41,462 nt of DNA from assembly GCA_900767595.1 (NCBI GenBank), contig CAAFZS010000058.1:1-41462 (forward strand), written 5' to 3'. Made by a program: the position numbers and the translations under genes. Below the pieces are notes generated by a model that was not told the DNA's origin, did not search any database, and saw nothing but the letters and a program-made list of their open reading frames with translations. This document shows positions 7,303-16,209 of the stretch, piece by piece. The DNA is from Bacteroidales bacterium (GTDB lineage: Bacteria > Bacteroidota > Bacteroidia > Bacteroidales > Paludibacteraceae). How positions within the stretch are numbered: position 1 is the first letter of the stretch; every line of letters begins with the position of its first letter.

Positions 7303-8334
7303 TTATTTAACATCAACACCCATTATATTATATAAATGTTCCCCTTGACGGATATAGATCTGTCCGTTAATCATAACCTTATTGCCACATTCGAGGCAAG
7401 GTTCGTCTATAGGTTGCGCATAAATAGATTCTATATCGGTCGTTCCCGACTCGTTCCAGCCATTGGGATGGTCCTTAAACGAAGGATCGTAAGAGCAAAC
7501 CAACTTGTTGAAATCAAGTTCCTTATCTTTCATCTCTCCCCAAAAGAACTCCGCCAGATAGGGATAGTCAATGAAGGGATTACGGTTACCTTGTTTTTTC
7601 TCGATTCCGTCGTTACGATCACGCTCCTTTTGAGATACAGGGTCTTCGCGATGCCATTTCATCAGCAGAGCAATCGAGTAATTCGTCAGTCCGTAGCCAC
7701 TTGCAGAAACACAAGTAGAGGTAAACATCTTTGTACCGGTGGATTGAGCCATATTCGTTGAACTCCATTTGACACGTGTGCCAAAATAACCGCGAGCAAA
7801 ATCACCTTTGTATTCGTCAGCAGGTTCAAAGACGGTTCCTACATTGGTATAACCCGCAAAGTCCGACTTTCCGCTCTTACTTCCTGCATAAGAATAATCG
7901 GGGTGATTAGTCTCTCCAAAAGGATTGTTACTGCGTACGCTATTGACCTTCCCATCCGTAGGAACAAGATGAAAGAGGTCGGCACCGATACCGCTTGTAG
8001 TGCCGCCAAACCACGATTTTGGAATAGAGTGCTCTCTATTATAGCAATCGCACTCGCCGGAATAACTGCCACATTTCTTCTTGCCTACCGTATAGGAGCA
8101 GTTGCTATACATATCCCAAATTTGACTTGTACCCGGGTGAACATCCGTAGTAGCAAAAGCGTCCCATAAATCATTATAGGACAAAGCCTTATAGCCTTTA
8201 TTGGCTATAGTAGATACGCGGTCAAACAAAGCTTTGGCTTTTTTACCATTGAGTTCGCTATAGTGTCCGTCCTTGGGCGCAGCGGCCAGAGGAAGCGCAA
8301 AAAACACTATAATGACGAAAAGAAACTGTCTCAT
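7303..8334 (-). CDS. Secreted endonuclease I family nuclease
   Basis: A non-specific nuclease of the Endonuclease I (EndA/Vvn) family, 343 residues. A Sec signal peptide lies at 1-19 (hydrophobic core FLFVIIVFFALPLAAA), so it acts in the periplasm or outside the cell. The beta-beta-alpha-metal core is visible as NREHSIPKSWFGG (99-111, His102 catalytic) and DLFHLVPTDGKVNSVRSNNPFGE (119-141). Cys79, 88, 95 and 97 could form disulfides as in Vvn. Likely roles are DNA scavenging or extracellular DNA turnover. The ATG is only 6 nt from the 3' end of tRNA-Pro, with no promoter between, so expression depends on tRNA read-through or processing. Confidence 0.92.
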   Translation of the reverse strand: MRQFLFVIIVFFALPLAAAPKDGHYSELNGKKAKALFDRVSTIANKGYKALSYNDLWDAFATTDVHPGTSQIWDMYSNCSYTVGKKKCGSYSGECDCYNREHSIPKSWFGGTTSGIGADLFHLVPTDGKVNSVRSNNPFGETNHPDYSYAGSKSGKSDFAGYTNVGTVFEPADEYKGDFARGYFGTRVKWSSTNMAQSTGTKMFTSTCVSASGYGLTNYSIALLMKWHREDPVSQKERDRNDGIEKKQGNRNPFIDYPYLAEFFWGEMKDKELDFNKLVCSYDPSFKDHPNGWNESGTTDIESIYAQPIDEPCLECGNKVMINGQIYIRQGEHLYNIMGVDVK

Positions 8335-8340
8335 GGTTAG

Positions 8341-8416
8341 TCGGGATAGCGAGATTCGAACTCACGACCTCCTGCTCCCAAAGCAGGCATTCTAACCGGG
8401 CTGAACTATATCCCGA
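8341..8416 (-). tRNA. tRNA-Pro(TGG)
   Basis: A 76-nt cloverleaf. The acceptor arms TCGGGAT and ATCCCGA pair perfectly. The anticodon stem CCTGC/GCAGG holds the loop TTTGGGA, giving anticodon TGG (Pro), and GTTCGAATC forms the T loop. The 3' CCA is not encoded. The acceptor end is followed after 6 nt by the start codon of endonuclease I. Confidence 0.97.
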
Positions 8417-8418
8417 GG

Positions 8419-8434
8419 CTTTCATTTCTGAAAG
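8419..8434 (-). other. GAAA-loop hairpin in tRNA-Pro leader
   Basis: The short 5' leader between the promoter and the tRNA folds as CTTTCA-GAAA-TGAAAG, a perfect 6-bp stem with a GNRA tetraloop. It could affect 5' processing by RNase P. The role is inferred only. Confidence 0.6.
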
Positions 8435-8440
8435 CGAGTG

Positions 8441-8472
8441 CAAAGGTACGACTTTTTTTTCGTATATGCAAA
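8441..8472 (-). promoter_or_regulatory. Promoter of tRNA-Pro
   Basis: TTTG (8469-8472) and TACCTTTG (8441-8448) are 20 nt apart, with an A8 tract in the spacer. From the TACCTTTG box onward, 19 nt (TACCTTTGCACTCGCTTTC) are identical to the tRNA-Thr promoter at 37850. It probably also drives endonuclease I and ettA. Confidence 0.82.
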
Positions 8473-8486
8473 TATTTTTCTATTTT

Positions 8487-9581
8487 TTATGCATTTTCTG
8501 CTTTTCTAAGGGCAATTTGTTCGTCCAAGAACGCAGGATCGTCGAAATAGTCGATACGCATAGCGTGTCTTACCTTTGCGATGTTCTCTTGTCCTACCTT
8601 ACGCGCATACGCGGTTCCTTGTTTTAATACGTCAAGTACGTAGGGCAGGTTTTGTTCGAGCTGAGCTCTACGTTCGCGGATAGGAGTGAGGCGGTCATTG
8701 AGGACAGCAAAGAGGAACTTCTTGCAGGTTCCGTCCCCTAACCCACCGCGGGTATAGTGGTCCTTCATCTCTTGGAGGTTCTTATACTCCGGCAAGAAAC
8801 GCTCAAAGTCGCTATCGAGTGCAAAAGCGTCAAGATAGGTGAAGACCGTGTTCCCTTCGAGGTGTCCGGGCTGAGCGATCTCAAGGTGTTGCGGGTCGGT
8901 GAACATCGAGTTTACTTTTTTCTTAAGTTCTTTCTCCGAGTCAGCAAGATAGATACAGTTGCCTAACGATTTGGACATCTTCGCTTTGCCGTCGGTACCG
9001 GGCAAACGCAAGCAAGCGGCATTCTCCGGTAGGAGAACTTGGCACTCATTGAGCACCTCACCATAGCAGTGGTTAAAACGGCGCACAATCTCGTTGGTGA
9101 GTTCGATCATCGGTTTCTGGTCCTCGCCTACGGGAATAGTCGTTCCGTGGAAGAGGGTGATATCGGCAGCCTGGGAAACGGGATAGCAGAAGAATCCGAC
9201 GGGTATATCGGCTTCGAAGTTACGCATTTTGATTTCCGTCTTGACGGTCGGGTTACGTTGTACACGGCTCACCGTGGTGAGGTTCATATAGTAGAACGCC
9301 AGTTCGGTCAGTTCGGGTACTTGGGACTGCACAAAGATGTGACATTTATCAGGATCCAGTCCTGCGGCAAGGTAATCGAGGGCTACTTCAAGCACGTTTT
9401 GGCGGATCTTATCCGGATTATCGGCATTATCGGTAAGGGCTTGTGCGTCTGCAATCATAATAAAGATATCATCGTATTCGCCTTTGTTTTGCAGTTCGAC
9501 ACGACGGCGCAGAGAACCAACATAATGACCTATATGCAATTTACCGGTAGGACGGTCGCCTGTAAGAATGATTTTTTTCAT
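8487..9581 (-). CDS. trpS: Tryptophanyl-tRNA synthetase
   Basis: Class I aminoacyl-tRNA synthetase that charges tRNA-Trp. HIGH is at 16-19 within the TrpRS-type context GDRPTGKLHIGHYVGSL, and KMSKS at 201-205. The 364 residues are slightly longer than the bacterial average (about 330). It starts 3 nt after the stop of the Lrp-type regulator and ends the operon led by gcvP. Confidence 0.95.
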   Translation of the reverse strand: MKKIILTGDRPTGKLHIGHYVGSLRRRVELQNKGEYDDIFIMIADAQALTDNADNPDKIRQNVLEVALDYLAAGLDPDKCHIFVQSQVPELTELAFYYMNLTTVSRVQRNPTVKTEIKMRNFEADIPVGFFCYPVSQAADITLFHGTTIPVGEDQKPMIELTNEIVRRFNHCYGEVLNECQVLLPENAACLRLPGTDGKAKMSKSLGNCIYLADSEKELKKKVNSMFTDPQHLEIAQPGHLEGNTVFTYLDAFALDSDFERFLPEYKNLQEMKDHYTRGGLGDGTCKKFLFAVLNDRLTPIRERRAQLEQNLPYVLDVLKQGTAYARKVGQENIAKVRHAMRIDYFDDPAFLDEQIALRKAENA

Positions 9582-9584
9582 AAT

Positions 9585-10043
9585 TTATAAGATTGGAAGG
9601 GGACGCGAGATGCGTTGTTCAAGGATAGCGAGCGTCTCCGTATTAGTAACGTGAGGAATAGATAATAACTGGTCGTTAAGGATGTGCAGCAAATGGGCAT
9701 TATCACGAGCATAGAGTTTGACCATAATACCGTAAGCACCTAAGGTAAAGACGGATTCCACGATCTCCGGAATAGTTTCCAGTTCTTTGCTCACAGAATA
9801 ATACGCCTTACCAGTATCGAGCATCAGTCCTACGTAAGCGCATACGTTGTAACCCAGATGTTGTGGGTTGACTTGATAACCGGAGCCAAGCAGGGTTCCG
9901 TTGTCAAACATTTTCTGTACTCGTTGATGGATAGCGGCACGGCTAACACCGCATACTTCAGCCACCTCGCTAAAAGGTGTTCGTGCGTTTTGAGAAATGA
10001 TGGATAGGATTTTTCTATCCAATTCGTCTAATGTGTATTCCAT
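9585..10043 (-). CDS. Lrp/AsnC family transcriptional regulator
   Basis: A 152-residue DNA-binding regulator. The N-terminal winged helix-turn-helix (about 5-60) is of AsnC type (LDELDRKILSIISQNARTPF, then VSRAAIHQRVQKM). The C-terminal RAM domain (about 70-140) normally binds amino acids and drives oligomerisation. It is sandwiched between the O-methyltransferase (7-nt gap) and trpS (3-nt gap). Because Lrp-type proteins commonly respond to amino acids and the operon begins with glycine dehydrogenase, control of its own operon is a reasonable guess. Confidence 0.92.
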   Translation of the reverse strand: MEYTLDELDRKILSIISQNARTPFSEVAEVCGVSRAAIHQRVQKMFDNGTLLGSGYQVNPQHLGYNVCAYVGLMLDTGKAYYSVSKELETIPEIVESVFTLGAYGIMVKLYARDNAHLLHILNDQLLSIPHVTNTETLAILEQRISRPLPIL

Positions 10044-10050
10044 AATTTAT

Positions 10051-10689
10051 TTATTGATTTATTATTCGTATTATCGTTAATCCGTCGCGGATGGGTAAAA
10101 TGACCTGTTCGAGCCGCTCATCGGCTGCGACCTTATCATTAAATGCGCGAAGACCGAGTGTCTGTTTCTCCTTGTCATAGGCAGGGTCGATGACGTGCCC
10201 GTCCCAAAGGGTGTTATCGGCAATGATCCATCCTTGTGGTTTCATCAAGGGCAACACAGCATCAAGGTACGCACTATATTCGCGTTTATCGGCATCGATG
10301 AAACAGAGGTCAAAAGGTTCTTCCGAATGCATCGTAGCCAACGTGGTAAGGGCATCGCCCATACGTAGTTCGATACAGCTGTTTAATGGCGAGAGGGACA
10401 GGTTATGCCGAATAATGTCTTCCAATTCGTCATTATGTTCGAGGGTGATGAGTTGCCCATCGGGTGTCAGTCCTTCCGCCAAGCACAAAGCCGAATAGCC
10501 CGTAAAAGTGCCCAATTCAAGTATTCGCGAGGGGCGAAGCATACGACTCAAGAAAGCAAGCACTCGTCCTTGAACCGTTCCGGAGAGCATATGAGGATTG
10601 AGTACATTGACCGAAGTATCGTGTTCAATGAAACGCAGAACCTCGCTCGCAGGAGAAGTGTGTTGCTCTATGTAGTCCTCTAATGTCAT
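10051..10689 (-). CDS. SAM-dependent O-methyltransferase, class I
   Basis: A 212-residue methyltransferase of the COG4122 type (caffeoyl-CoA O-methyltransferase fold). The SAM-binding motif I is ELGTFTG (58-64), preceded by the family-typical NPHMLSGTVQGRVL, and the metal-binding FIDADKREY is at 130-138. Relatives include TrmR (YrrM), which methylates 5-hydroxyuridine in tRNA. With trpS nearby a tRNA substrate is possible, but the sequence alone does not fix it. The start overlaps the upstream YitT gene by 4 nt (ATGA). Confidence 0.85.
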   Translation of the reverse strand: MTLEDYIEQHTSPASEVLRFIEHDTSVNVLNPHMLSGTVQGRVLAFLSRMLRPSRILELGTFTGYSALCLAEGLTPDGQLITLEHNDELEDIIRHNLSLSPLNSCIELRMGDALTTLATMHSEEPFDLCFIDADKREYSAYLDAVLPLMKPQGWIIADNTLWDGHVIDPAYDKEKQTLGLRAFNDKVAADERLEQVILPIRDGLTIIRIINQ

Positions 10690-11579
10690 TTTTTCTTGAT
10701 AGGATCAAAGCCGAGACCAAATACGCCGGATGTTTCTGTTTGACTGACAAACGCTTCGGGGTCGATTTCTTGCACTATCTGGAAAATCTTATTTACATCT
10801 TGACGATGCGCCAAGGTAGTGATAATCTTCATCGGCTGGTGGGAAAAACCGCCTTCACCATCGAGAATGGTCACGCCGCGATGGGCTTTATTCAAGATAG
10901 CATTTGCTATCTCGCGGTAGCGCTTGCTAAAGATGAAGAACTGTACCGATTGGCGCGTCTTATTCATCACCACATCGATAGCGGTAGTGGCCATAAACGT
11001 ATAGGTTAGACCGAAGAGGATTTTCTCAACACTACGCACCTCCGGCAAGTAATACGCACCTCCGATAATAACCAAATCGCACAAGAACAAGACCCTACCG
11101 ATAGGCACCTGCTTGTACTTATTTACTATCATCGCAATAATATCCGTTCCACCGGTTGAACCGCCATTAAGATAAATAACCGCTAAACCGACACCTACAA
11201 ACATTCCGCCTACGACAACGCCCATAAAAGGATCCGTCATATCGGGCACCTTCGGAATAGGTACAAACCATAACCAAACCGTCATACAAAGGACACCGTA
11301 AATCGTTCTTATACAGAACCGCCAACCGACCGTCAGTACGGCCACAATCAGCAATGCGGTATTGAGAACCAACGTGGACAGCCAAATGGGGACGGCCATT
11401 CCTGTTGCAAAATAGATAATTTCACAGATACCCGTCAATCCACCGCCTACAATAGCGTGGGGCACAAGAATACGGTTTACACCCACAGCGTATGCGCCTG
11501 TTGCAATGGTAATAAGCAGATATTCGGCTACTTCGCCAAGCCATTTCCATTTGGGACTTTGTGTATCAATCTTTTCCAT
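10686..11579 (-). CDS. YitT family membrane protein (canonical length)
   Basis: An inner-membrane protein of 297 residues with five to six hydrophobic segments (about 15-40, 43-62, 65-85, 90-107, 118-137, 160-178). The motif GGSTGGTDIIAMIVNK follows, then a soluble DUF2179 domain from about 210 (RGVTILDGEGGF). Family function is unsettled. It is a distant paralogue of the protein at 2171-3442 but lacks that protein's insert and tail. It lies 4 nt downstream of gcvP. Confidence 0.88.
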   Translation of the reverse strand: MEKIDTQSPKWKWLGEVAEYLLITIATGAYAVGVNRILVPHAIVGGGLTGICEIIYFATGMAVPIWLSTLVLNTALLIVAVLTVGWRFCIRTIYGVLCMTVWLWFVPIPKVPDMTDPFMGVVVGGMFVGVGLAVIYLNGGSTGGTDIIAMIVNKYKQVPIGRVLFLCDLVIIGGAYYLPEVRSVEKILFGLTYTFMATTAIDVVMNKTRQSVQFFIFSKRYREIANAILNKAHRGVTILDGEGGFSHQPMKIITTLAHRQDVNKIFQIVQEIDPEAFVSQTETSGVFGLGFDPIKKK

Positions 11580-11583
11580 AATT

Positions 11584-14391
11584 TTAGAATTTAGCCACTA
11601 AATTACGATCTCCAAAACCATTATCTACGCGTCCGACGGGCACCCAGAACTTATTTGACTTAACCCAATCGGTAGGATAAGCGGCTTTCGCACGAGAATA
11701 GGAATGGTGCCACTCGTCAGCCACGACTTCATATTCGGGATGCGGGGCGTTGACAAGAACATTATCCTCTTTATTCGCAGTACCGTTTTCCACTTCCCGT
11801 ATCTCTTCACGGATAGTGAGCAGAGCGTCGATAAATTGATCTAACTCGGCTTTGGATTCCGATTCGGTAGGTTCAATCATCAACGTACCGTGAACCGGAA
11901 AAGAGAGTGTGGGTGCGTGGTAGCCGAAGTCCATTAGACGTTTCGCCACATCGGACTCGGTGATTCCTATCTCGTGGAACTGACGACAGTCGAGAATGAG
12001 TTCGTGCCCCACTCTACCCTGTGCGCCGGTATAGACAACGCCATAAGCATCCTTCAGTTTAACTGCCATATAATTGGCGCTCAAAATAGCGGTTGCTGTA
12101 GCCTCTCGCAATCCTTCGTATCCCATCATACGGATGTACCCGTATGAGATGAGGGCCATATTGGCATTCCCGAAGAGAGCGGCACTGACGCGGTTCTTAT
12201 CCTCCGTAGGCATAGAGGAAGCAAGTTTATCGTTACAGCAGATAGCCCCGACGCCGGGACCGCCGCCTCCGTGAGGAGAAGCAAAAGATTTATGCAGATT
12301 GAGATGGCACACATCGGCACCGATGAAACCCGGGTTGGTATATCCTATCTGAGCATTCATATTGGCACCATCCATGTATACGAGTCCGCCGTTTTTGTGA
12401 ATAATCTCGCACATCTCGCGAATCGCTGTCTCGAAGATACCGTGGGTGGAAGGATAAGTGATCATACATCCTGCCAAGATATCCTTATTAGCCTCCGCTT
12501 TCTCGCGCCAGTCTTGTAAGTTCGTATTTCCTTGGGCATCGCAAGCCACTACAACCGGTGTAAAGCCCGCTTGGGCACAAGAAGCAGGATTGGTTCCGTG
12601 CGCGGACTCAGGGATAAGTAAGACAGTACGCTGTTTCTGTTTATTTTTCCAAAGATAATCGCGCATCGTAATAAGTCCTGTATATTCGCCGGCAGCACCG
12701 GAAGTAGGTTGAAGGCTACAAGCCTTAAAACCGGTAATGATGATTAACTGATTTTTAAGGTCTTCTAACATTTGATAATACCCTTCGGCTTGTGCCGCAG
12801 GAACCATCGGATGAATACCCGTCCAAGCGGGCATTGTAATAGGAATCATCGTAGAGGCAGGATTGAGCTTCATTGTACAGGAGCCCAACGGAATCATCGT
12901 ATGCGCCAAACTGATATCCTTACGGTCCAGACGTTTGATATAACGCATCATCTCCGTCTCCGTATGGTAGCGTTGGAACACCTCTTGTTGCAAGTAATCC
13001 ACCTCACGAACGCGCTGTTCGTCGATAGCCCAAATATCCTCAAAAGCGGACTCATCGTCCTCGAACTGCGGCATAGCATCCGCCACTTCGGCAAAGAGCG
13101 ATATAAGGTCGTTCATTGCCTCTACATTCGTTGTCTCGTCTACACTTAATCCTACCCATCCTTCGGGATCGTAGTAGAGGTTAATCTGTCTTAATTCTGC
13201 TTCTTTGCGCAGTTTCTTTATATCGTCTACACGGATTTTCAGTGTATCAAAAAACTCGGCATTCTCTTGGGTGTAGCCATAGGCTTGCAACATCTCGTTG
13301 AGGTAGGCTGCTTTATGGTGAATCGATTCGGCGATAGAGCGTATTCCTTCGGGTCCGTGATAGACAGCGTACATTCCTGCCATAATAGCACTCAATGCTT
13401 CGGCAGTGCAGATATTCGAAGTGGCTTTCTCGCGTTTGATATGTTGTTCGCGCGTTTGCAGGGCCAAGCGGTAAGCCGGATGATTGTTATTGTCTTTGCT
13501 AAGACCGATGATTCGTCCCGGCATCTCGCGTTTAAACTCGTCGCGCGTAGCCATATAACCTGCTGTAGGTCCGCCAAAACCCATAGGTAAACCAAAGCGT
13601 TGGGCAGTGCCACAGACAATATCCGCATCCAATGGGCGCAGCAGAGCCATCGCCATCAGATCCTCTATGACTGTCACCTTCAGTCCTGCCATATGGCAGC
13701 GGGCGATAAACGCATCATAATCCTCTATCGAACCATCGGCATTAGGGCATTGAACGATAGCACCAAAGAAAGCGTCAGAGGGCTCAAAATCGGCGTAAGA
13801 ACCGAGAACGAGCTCAATCCCCTGCCCAGCGGCGCGGGTTTTCATTACACTCAATGTATTGGGGAAGATAGATTGATCGACAAAGACCTTACGAACCTCG
13901 TTCTTCACCTGTTCACGAGAACGCAAGTTGCGCATCATTGTAACCGATTCAGCAGCCGCAGTAGCCTCGTCCAGCAATGAGCAGTTAGCTAAAGGAAGTC
14001 CTGTCAAATCACTCACCATCGTTTGGAATACAAACAAGGCCTCTAAACGACCTTGACTAACCTCTGCTTGATAAGGTGTATAACTGGTATACCAAACGGG
14101 GTTCTCTAAGATGTTCCGTTGAATAACCGCGGGAGTGACGGTATTGTACCATCCTCGACCGATATAGGTGCGCCAAAGTTGGTTGTGTCGGGATAACTGA
14201 TAGAGCGATTGTAGGTGCTCGTTCTCCGTCATCGGTTCATCAAGAGGCAAAGCCTCTTTGAGCAATATGTCCGAGGGCATCGTTTGCTCGATAAGTTGCT
14301 CCATAGACTGCACTCCAATGGCTTGGAGCATTTGATTTTTCTCGTTTTCTGAAATGCCGATGTGGCGATTAGATAAATACGCAGTTTTCAC
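11584..14391 (-). CDS. gcvP: Glycine dehydrogenase (decarboxylating), P-protein
   Basis: The PLP enzyme of the glycine cleavage system. It decarboxylates glycine and passes the aminomethyl group to the lipoyl arm of H-protein. This is the single-chain form, 935 residues. The inactive-like N-terminal half ends near 450. The C-terminal half has HLNLHKSFASPHGGGGPGVG with the PLP Lys701, and the N-terminal half has the conserved TREQHIKREKATSNICT. gcvT and gcvH are not in this window. It leads the operon gcvP, yitT-like, O-methyltransferase, lrp-like, trpS. Its leader is only about 20 nt, so there is no room for a glycine riboswitch. Confidence 0.97.
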   Translation of the reverse strand: MKTAYLSNRHIGISENEKNQMLQAIGVQSMEQLIEQTMPSDILLKEALPLDEPMTENEHLQSLYQLSRHNQLWRTYIGRGWYNTVTPAVIQRNILENPVWYTSYTPYQAEVSQGRLEALFVFQTMVSDLTGLPLANCSLLDEATAAAESVTMMRNLRSREQVKNEVRKVFVDQSIFPNTLSVMKTRAAGQGIELVLGSYADFEPSDAFFGAIVQCPNADGSIEDYDAFIARCHMAGLKVTVIEDLMAMALLRPLDADIVCGTAQRFGLPMGFGGPTAGYMATRDEFKREMPGRIIGLSKDNNNHPAYRLALQTREQHIKREKATSNICTAEALSAIMAGMYAVYHGPEGIRSIAESIHHKAAYLNEMLQAYGYTQENAEFFDTLKIRVDDIKKLRKEAELRQINLYYDPEGWVGLSVDETTNVEAMNDLISLFAEVADAMPQFEDDESAFEDIWAIDEQRVREVDYLQQEVFQRYHTETEMMRYIKRLDRKDISLAHTMIPLGSCTMKLNPASTMIPITMPAWTGIHPMVPAAQAEGYYQMLEDLKNQLIIITGFKACSLQPTSGAAGEYTGLITMRDYLWKNKQKQRTVLLIPESAHGTNPASCAQAGFTPVVVACDAQGNTNLQDWREKAEANKDILAGCMITYPSTHGIFETAIREMCEIIHKNGGLVYMDGANMNAQIGYTNPGFIGADVCHLNLHKSFASPHGGGGPGVGAICCNDKLASSMPTEDKNRVSAALFGNANMALISYGYIRMMGYEGLREATATAILSANYMAVKLKDAYGVVYTGAQGRVGHELILDCRQFHEIGITESDVAKRLMDFGYHAPTLSFPVHGTLMIEPTESESKAELDQFIDALLTIREEIREVENGTANKEDNVLVNAPHPEYEVVADEWHHSYSRAKAAYPTDWVKSNKFWVPVGRVDNGFGDRNLVAKF

Positions 14392-14420
14392 AATAATGTA
14401 TATTTTGCTTAATTATGCTG

Positions 14421-14452
14421 CAAAATTACAGTTTTTTTTTGGAATATGCAAA
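14421..14452 (-). promoter_or_regulatory. Promoter of the gcvP operon
   Basis: TTTG (14449-14452) and TAATTTTG (14421-14428) on the minus strand, 20 nt apart, with an A9 tract in the spacer. It is back-to-back with the promoter of the Crp/Fnr gene, so the 26 bp between the two TTTG boxes are available to a shared regulator. Confidence 0.8.
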
Positions 14453-14477
14453 TTTTTTGTAAAATATTTAAGAAATA

Positions 14478-14509
14478 TTTGTATATATGAGAAAAAAGTT
14501 GTACTTTTG
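14478..14509 (+). promoter_or_regulatory. Promoter of the Crp/Fnr regulator gene
   Basis: TTTG (14478-14481) and TACTTTTG (14502-14509) with a 20-nt spacer containing TATATATGAGAAAAAAG. The start would lie near 14516, leaving a leader of about 23 nt. Confidence 0.8.
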
Positions 14510-14538
14510 CGGCACAATTTGAAGGTATTCGCCTAATT

Positions 14539-15240
14539 ATGGTCAAAAAAAGAGAAAATACATTCGGAAAACTATGGGAGCTCAATCCCATTTGGGACAT
14601 CCTTACACCGGAGGAAAAATTATCCATTGCTGACCAAGTTGATATGGTTAGATACAAGAAGAACGAGATCATTTACCACGCCGGTGACCATCCTCAAAAT
14701 ATTATGATGCTTGTCGTTGGTAAGGTTCGTATCTATAAAGAAGGTATCGGTCAGCGTCAGCAGATTATCCGTTTGCTTAAACCTTTTGATTTCTTTGGTT
14801 TTAGGGCTATCATTACCGGTGACGACCACTCTTCGAGTGCCAGTGCATTGGAGGCGTGCGTGGTGTATAAACTCAATCGAGATGCTTTCTTGCAATTATT
14901 GAGAACAAACAACTCATTTTGTTACCATGTAATGCTGATGATTGCCGAGCACTTAGGTTCCTCTGAGCAACAGACAGTCAATCTGACACAGAAGCATATT
15001 CGCGGCCGTTTGGCAGAGTCGTTATTAACGCTCAAAGACAATTACGGTTTAGATGATGACGCTTGTACGATTGCTATGTATATGAGCCGCGAGGATTTGG
15101 CGAATATGTCGAATATGACCACCTCTAACGCTATTCGCACCCTCAGCCAGTTTGCAGCCGAAGGTATCATCAGTATTGATGGACGAAAGATTCAGATTCT
15201 CAATGAGAATGAACTCAAGCATATCAGCCGTATCGGTTGA
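14539..15240 (+). CDS. Crp/Fnr family transcriptional regulator
   Basis: A 233-residue regulator. A cyclic-nucleotide-binding-type beta-roll lies at about 20-125 and a Crp-type helix-turn-helix at about 155-225 (YMSREDLANMSNMTTSNAIRTLSQFAAEGII). The Fnr cysteine cluster is absent, so oxygen sensing by an iron-sulfur cluster is unlikely. The phosphate-binding arginine typical of cAMP-binding Crp is not evident, so the ligand is unknown. It is the only rightward gene left of 23 kb and diverges from gcvP. Its TGA directly abuts the stop of the convergent M23 peptidase gene. Confidence 0.92.
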   Translation: MVKKRENTFGKLWELNPIWDILTPEEKLSIADQVDMVRYKKNEIIYHAGDHPQNIMMLVVGKVRIYKEGIGQRQQIIRLLKPFDFFGFRAIITGDDHSSSASALEACVVYKLNRDAFLQLLRTNNSFCYHVMLMIAEHLGSSEQQTVNLTQKHIRGRLAESLLTLKDNYGLDDDACTIAMYMSREDLANMSNMTTSNAIRTLSQFAAEGIISIDGRKIQILNENELKHISRIG

Positions 15241-16209
15241 TTAGTCGAGCGTTTCACCAAAGTTATTACTCAGCTGAACCATCTTGTCATAGTCCTCAGG
15301 AGAGAGGTCTATGAAGTAGAAGTTACGCGGGTCCACCCTACTCCCCTTGAAGTGTACCTCATAATGTAAGTGAGGGCCTGTGGACATACCTGTATTGCCT
15401 ACGAGGGCAATCACATCACCGCGTTTCACACGCTGCCCGACCACTACCAGCGGCTTATATAGGTGGGCATACAAAGTCTCATAGCCAAAGCCGTGATCGA
15501 GCATTACCGTGTTTCCGTACCCTTGCTTCCTACCCACAAACGATACACGGGCATTACCTGTGGCAAAGACATCCGTTCCCACAGGGGCGGTAAAGTCCAT
15601 TCCTTGGTGGAATTTTCGTGTATGATAGATAGGATGTACACGCCATCCGTAACCGGAAGCCACACGCGTTAGATCTTTATTGAGTACAGGTTGAATAGCC
15701 GGGATGTTTTCCAGTCGAATTTCCTTGTTTTTTGTCATCTCAATGACTTGTTCGTAGGATTTTGCCTGCACATAAACCTCTTTTTCCAGCAAATCCACTT
15801 TACGCGTCAAGTCTGCGGCTAATTGCGAGTTGGTCATCTTCGCTATCTCGTCATAGTAGGAAATCTTATGGGTAGCTCCTTGACGGATAGATAGCGGCAC
15901 GGGTTCGGCACCTAAAACAACACGATAGAGATTATCATCCCGTTGGCATAAATCGCTCATAACCAACTGCATTTGGTCTACTCTTAGGGACATCACATCG
16001 AGTTGGGCCATTAGATTACGATTGGCTTGTTCGAGTTGTTTTTCCCTCGGTGAAGGGAAGAGCATAAAGAACAGGAAGAAAAAGATCAAACCAATGCATA
16101 TACCCCCCAAGAGGTACCAACCGGATTGTTGTAACCAATAAGTAAAACCATGTTTTTCTCGCTCCATAGCGAGTGTGTCAGGATTAATGACGTATTTTCT
16201 CTTTGTCAT
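15241..16209 (-). CDS. M23 family metallopeptidase (LytM-type, membrane-anchored)
   Basis: A cell-wall endopeptidase, 322 residues from the chosen start MTKRKYVINPDTL, which matches the family's usual N-terminus. A longer reading would overlap the previous gene further. One transmembrane helix is at about 30-51, a coiled-coil-like segment at 55-80, and the LytM domain at about 185-295. The zinc motif is complete (H201xxxD205 and HLH at 280-282), so it should be active rather than an EnvC-like activator. Its start overlaps the end of the radical SAM gene by 26 nt. It ends the dnaA operon. Confidence 0.92.
   Translation of the reverse strand: MTKRKYVINPDTLAMEREKHGFTYWLQQSGWYLLGGICIGLIFFFLFFMLFPSPREKQLEQANRNLMAQLDVMSLRVDQMQLVMSDLCQRDDNLYRVVLGAEPVPLSIRQGATHKISYYDEIAKMTNSQLAADLTRKVDLLEKEVYVQAKSYEQVIEMTKNKEIRLENIPAIQPVLNKDLTRVASGYGWRVHPIYHTRKFHQGMDFTAPVGTDVFATGNARVSFVGRKQGYGNTVMLDHGFGYETLYAHLYKPLVVVGQRVKRGDVIALVGNTGMSTGPHLHYEVHFKGSRVDPRNFYFIDLSPEDYDKMVQLSNNFGETLD

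Noticed and set aside
14392..14420. Glycine riboswitch before gcvP
   Set aside because: The leader from the predicted start to the ATG is about 20-30 nt, far too short for the aptamer.
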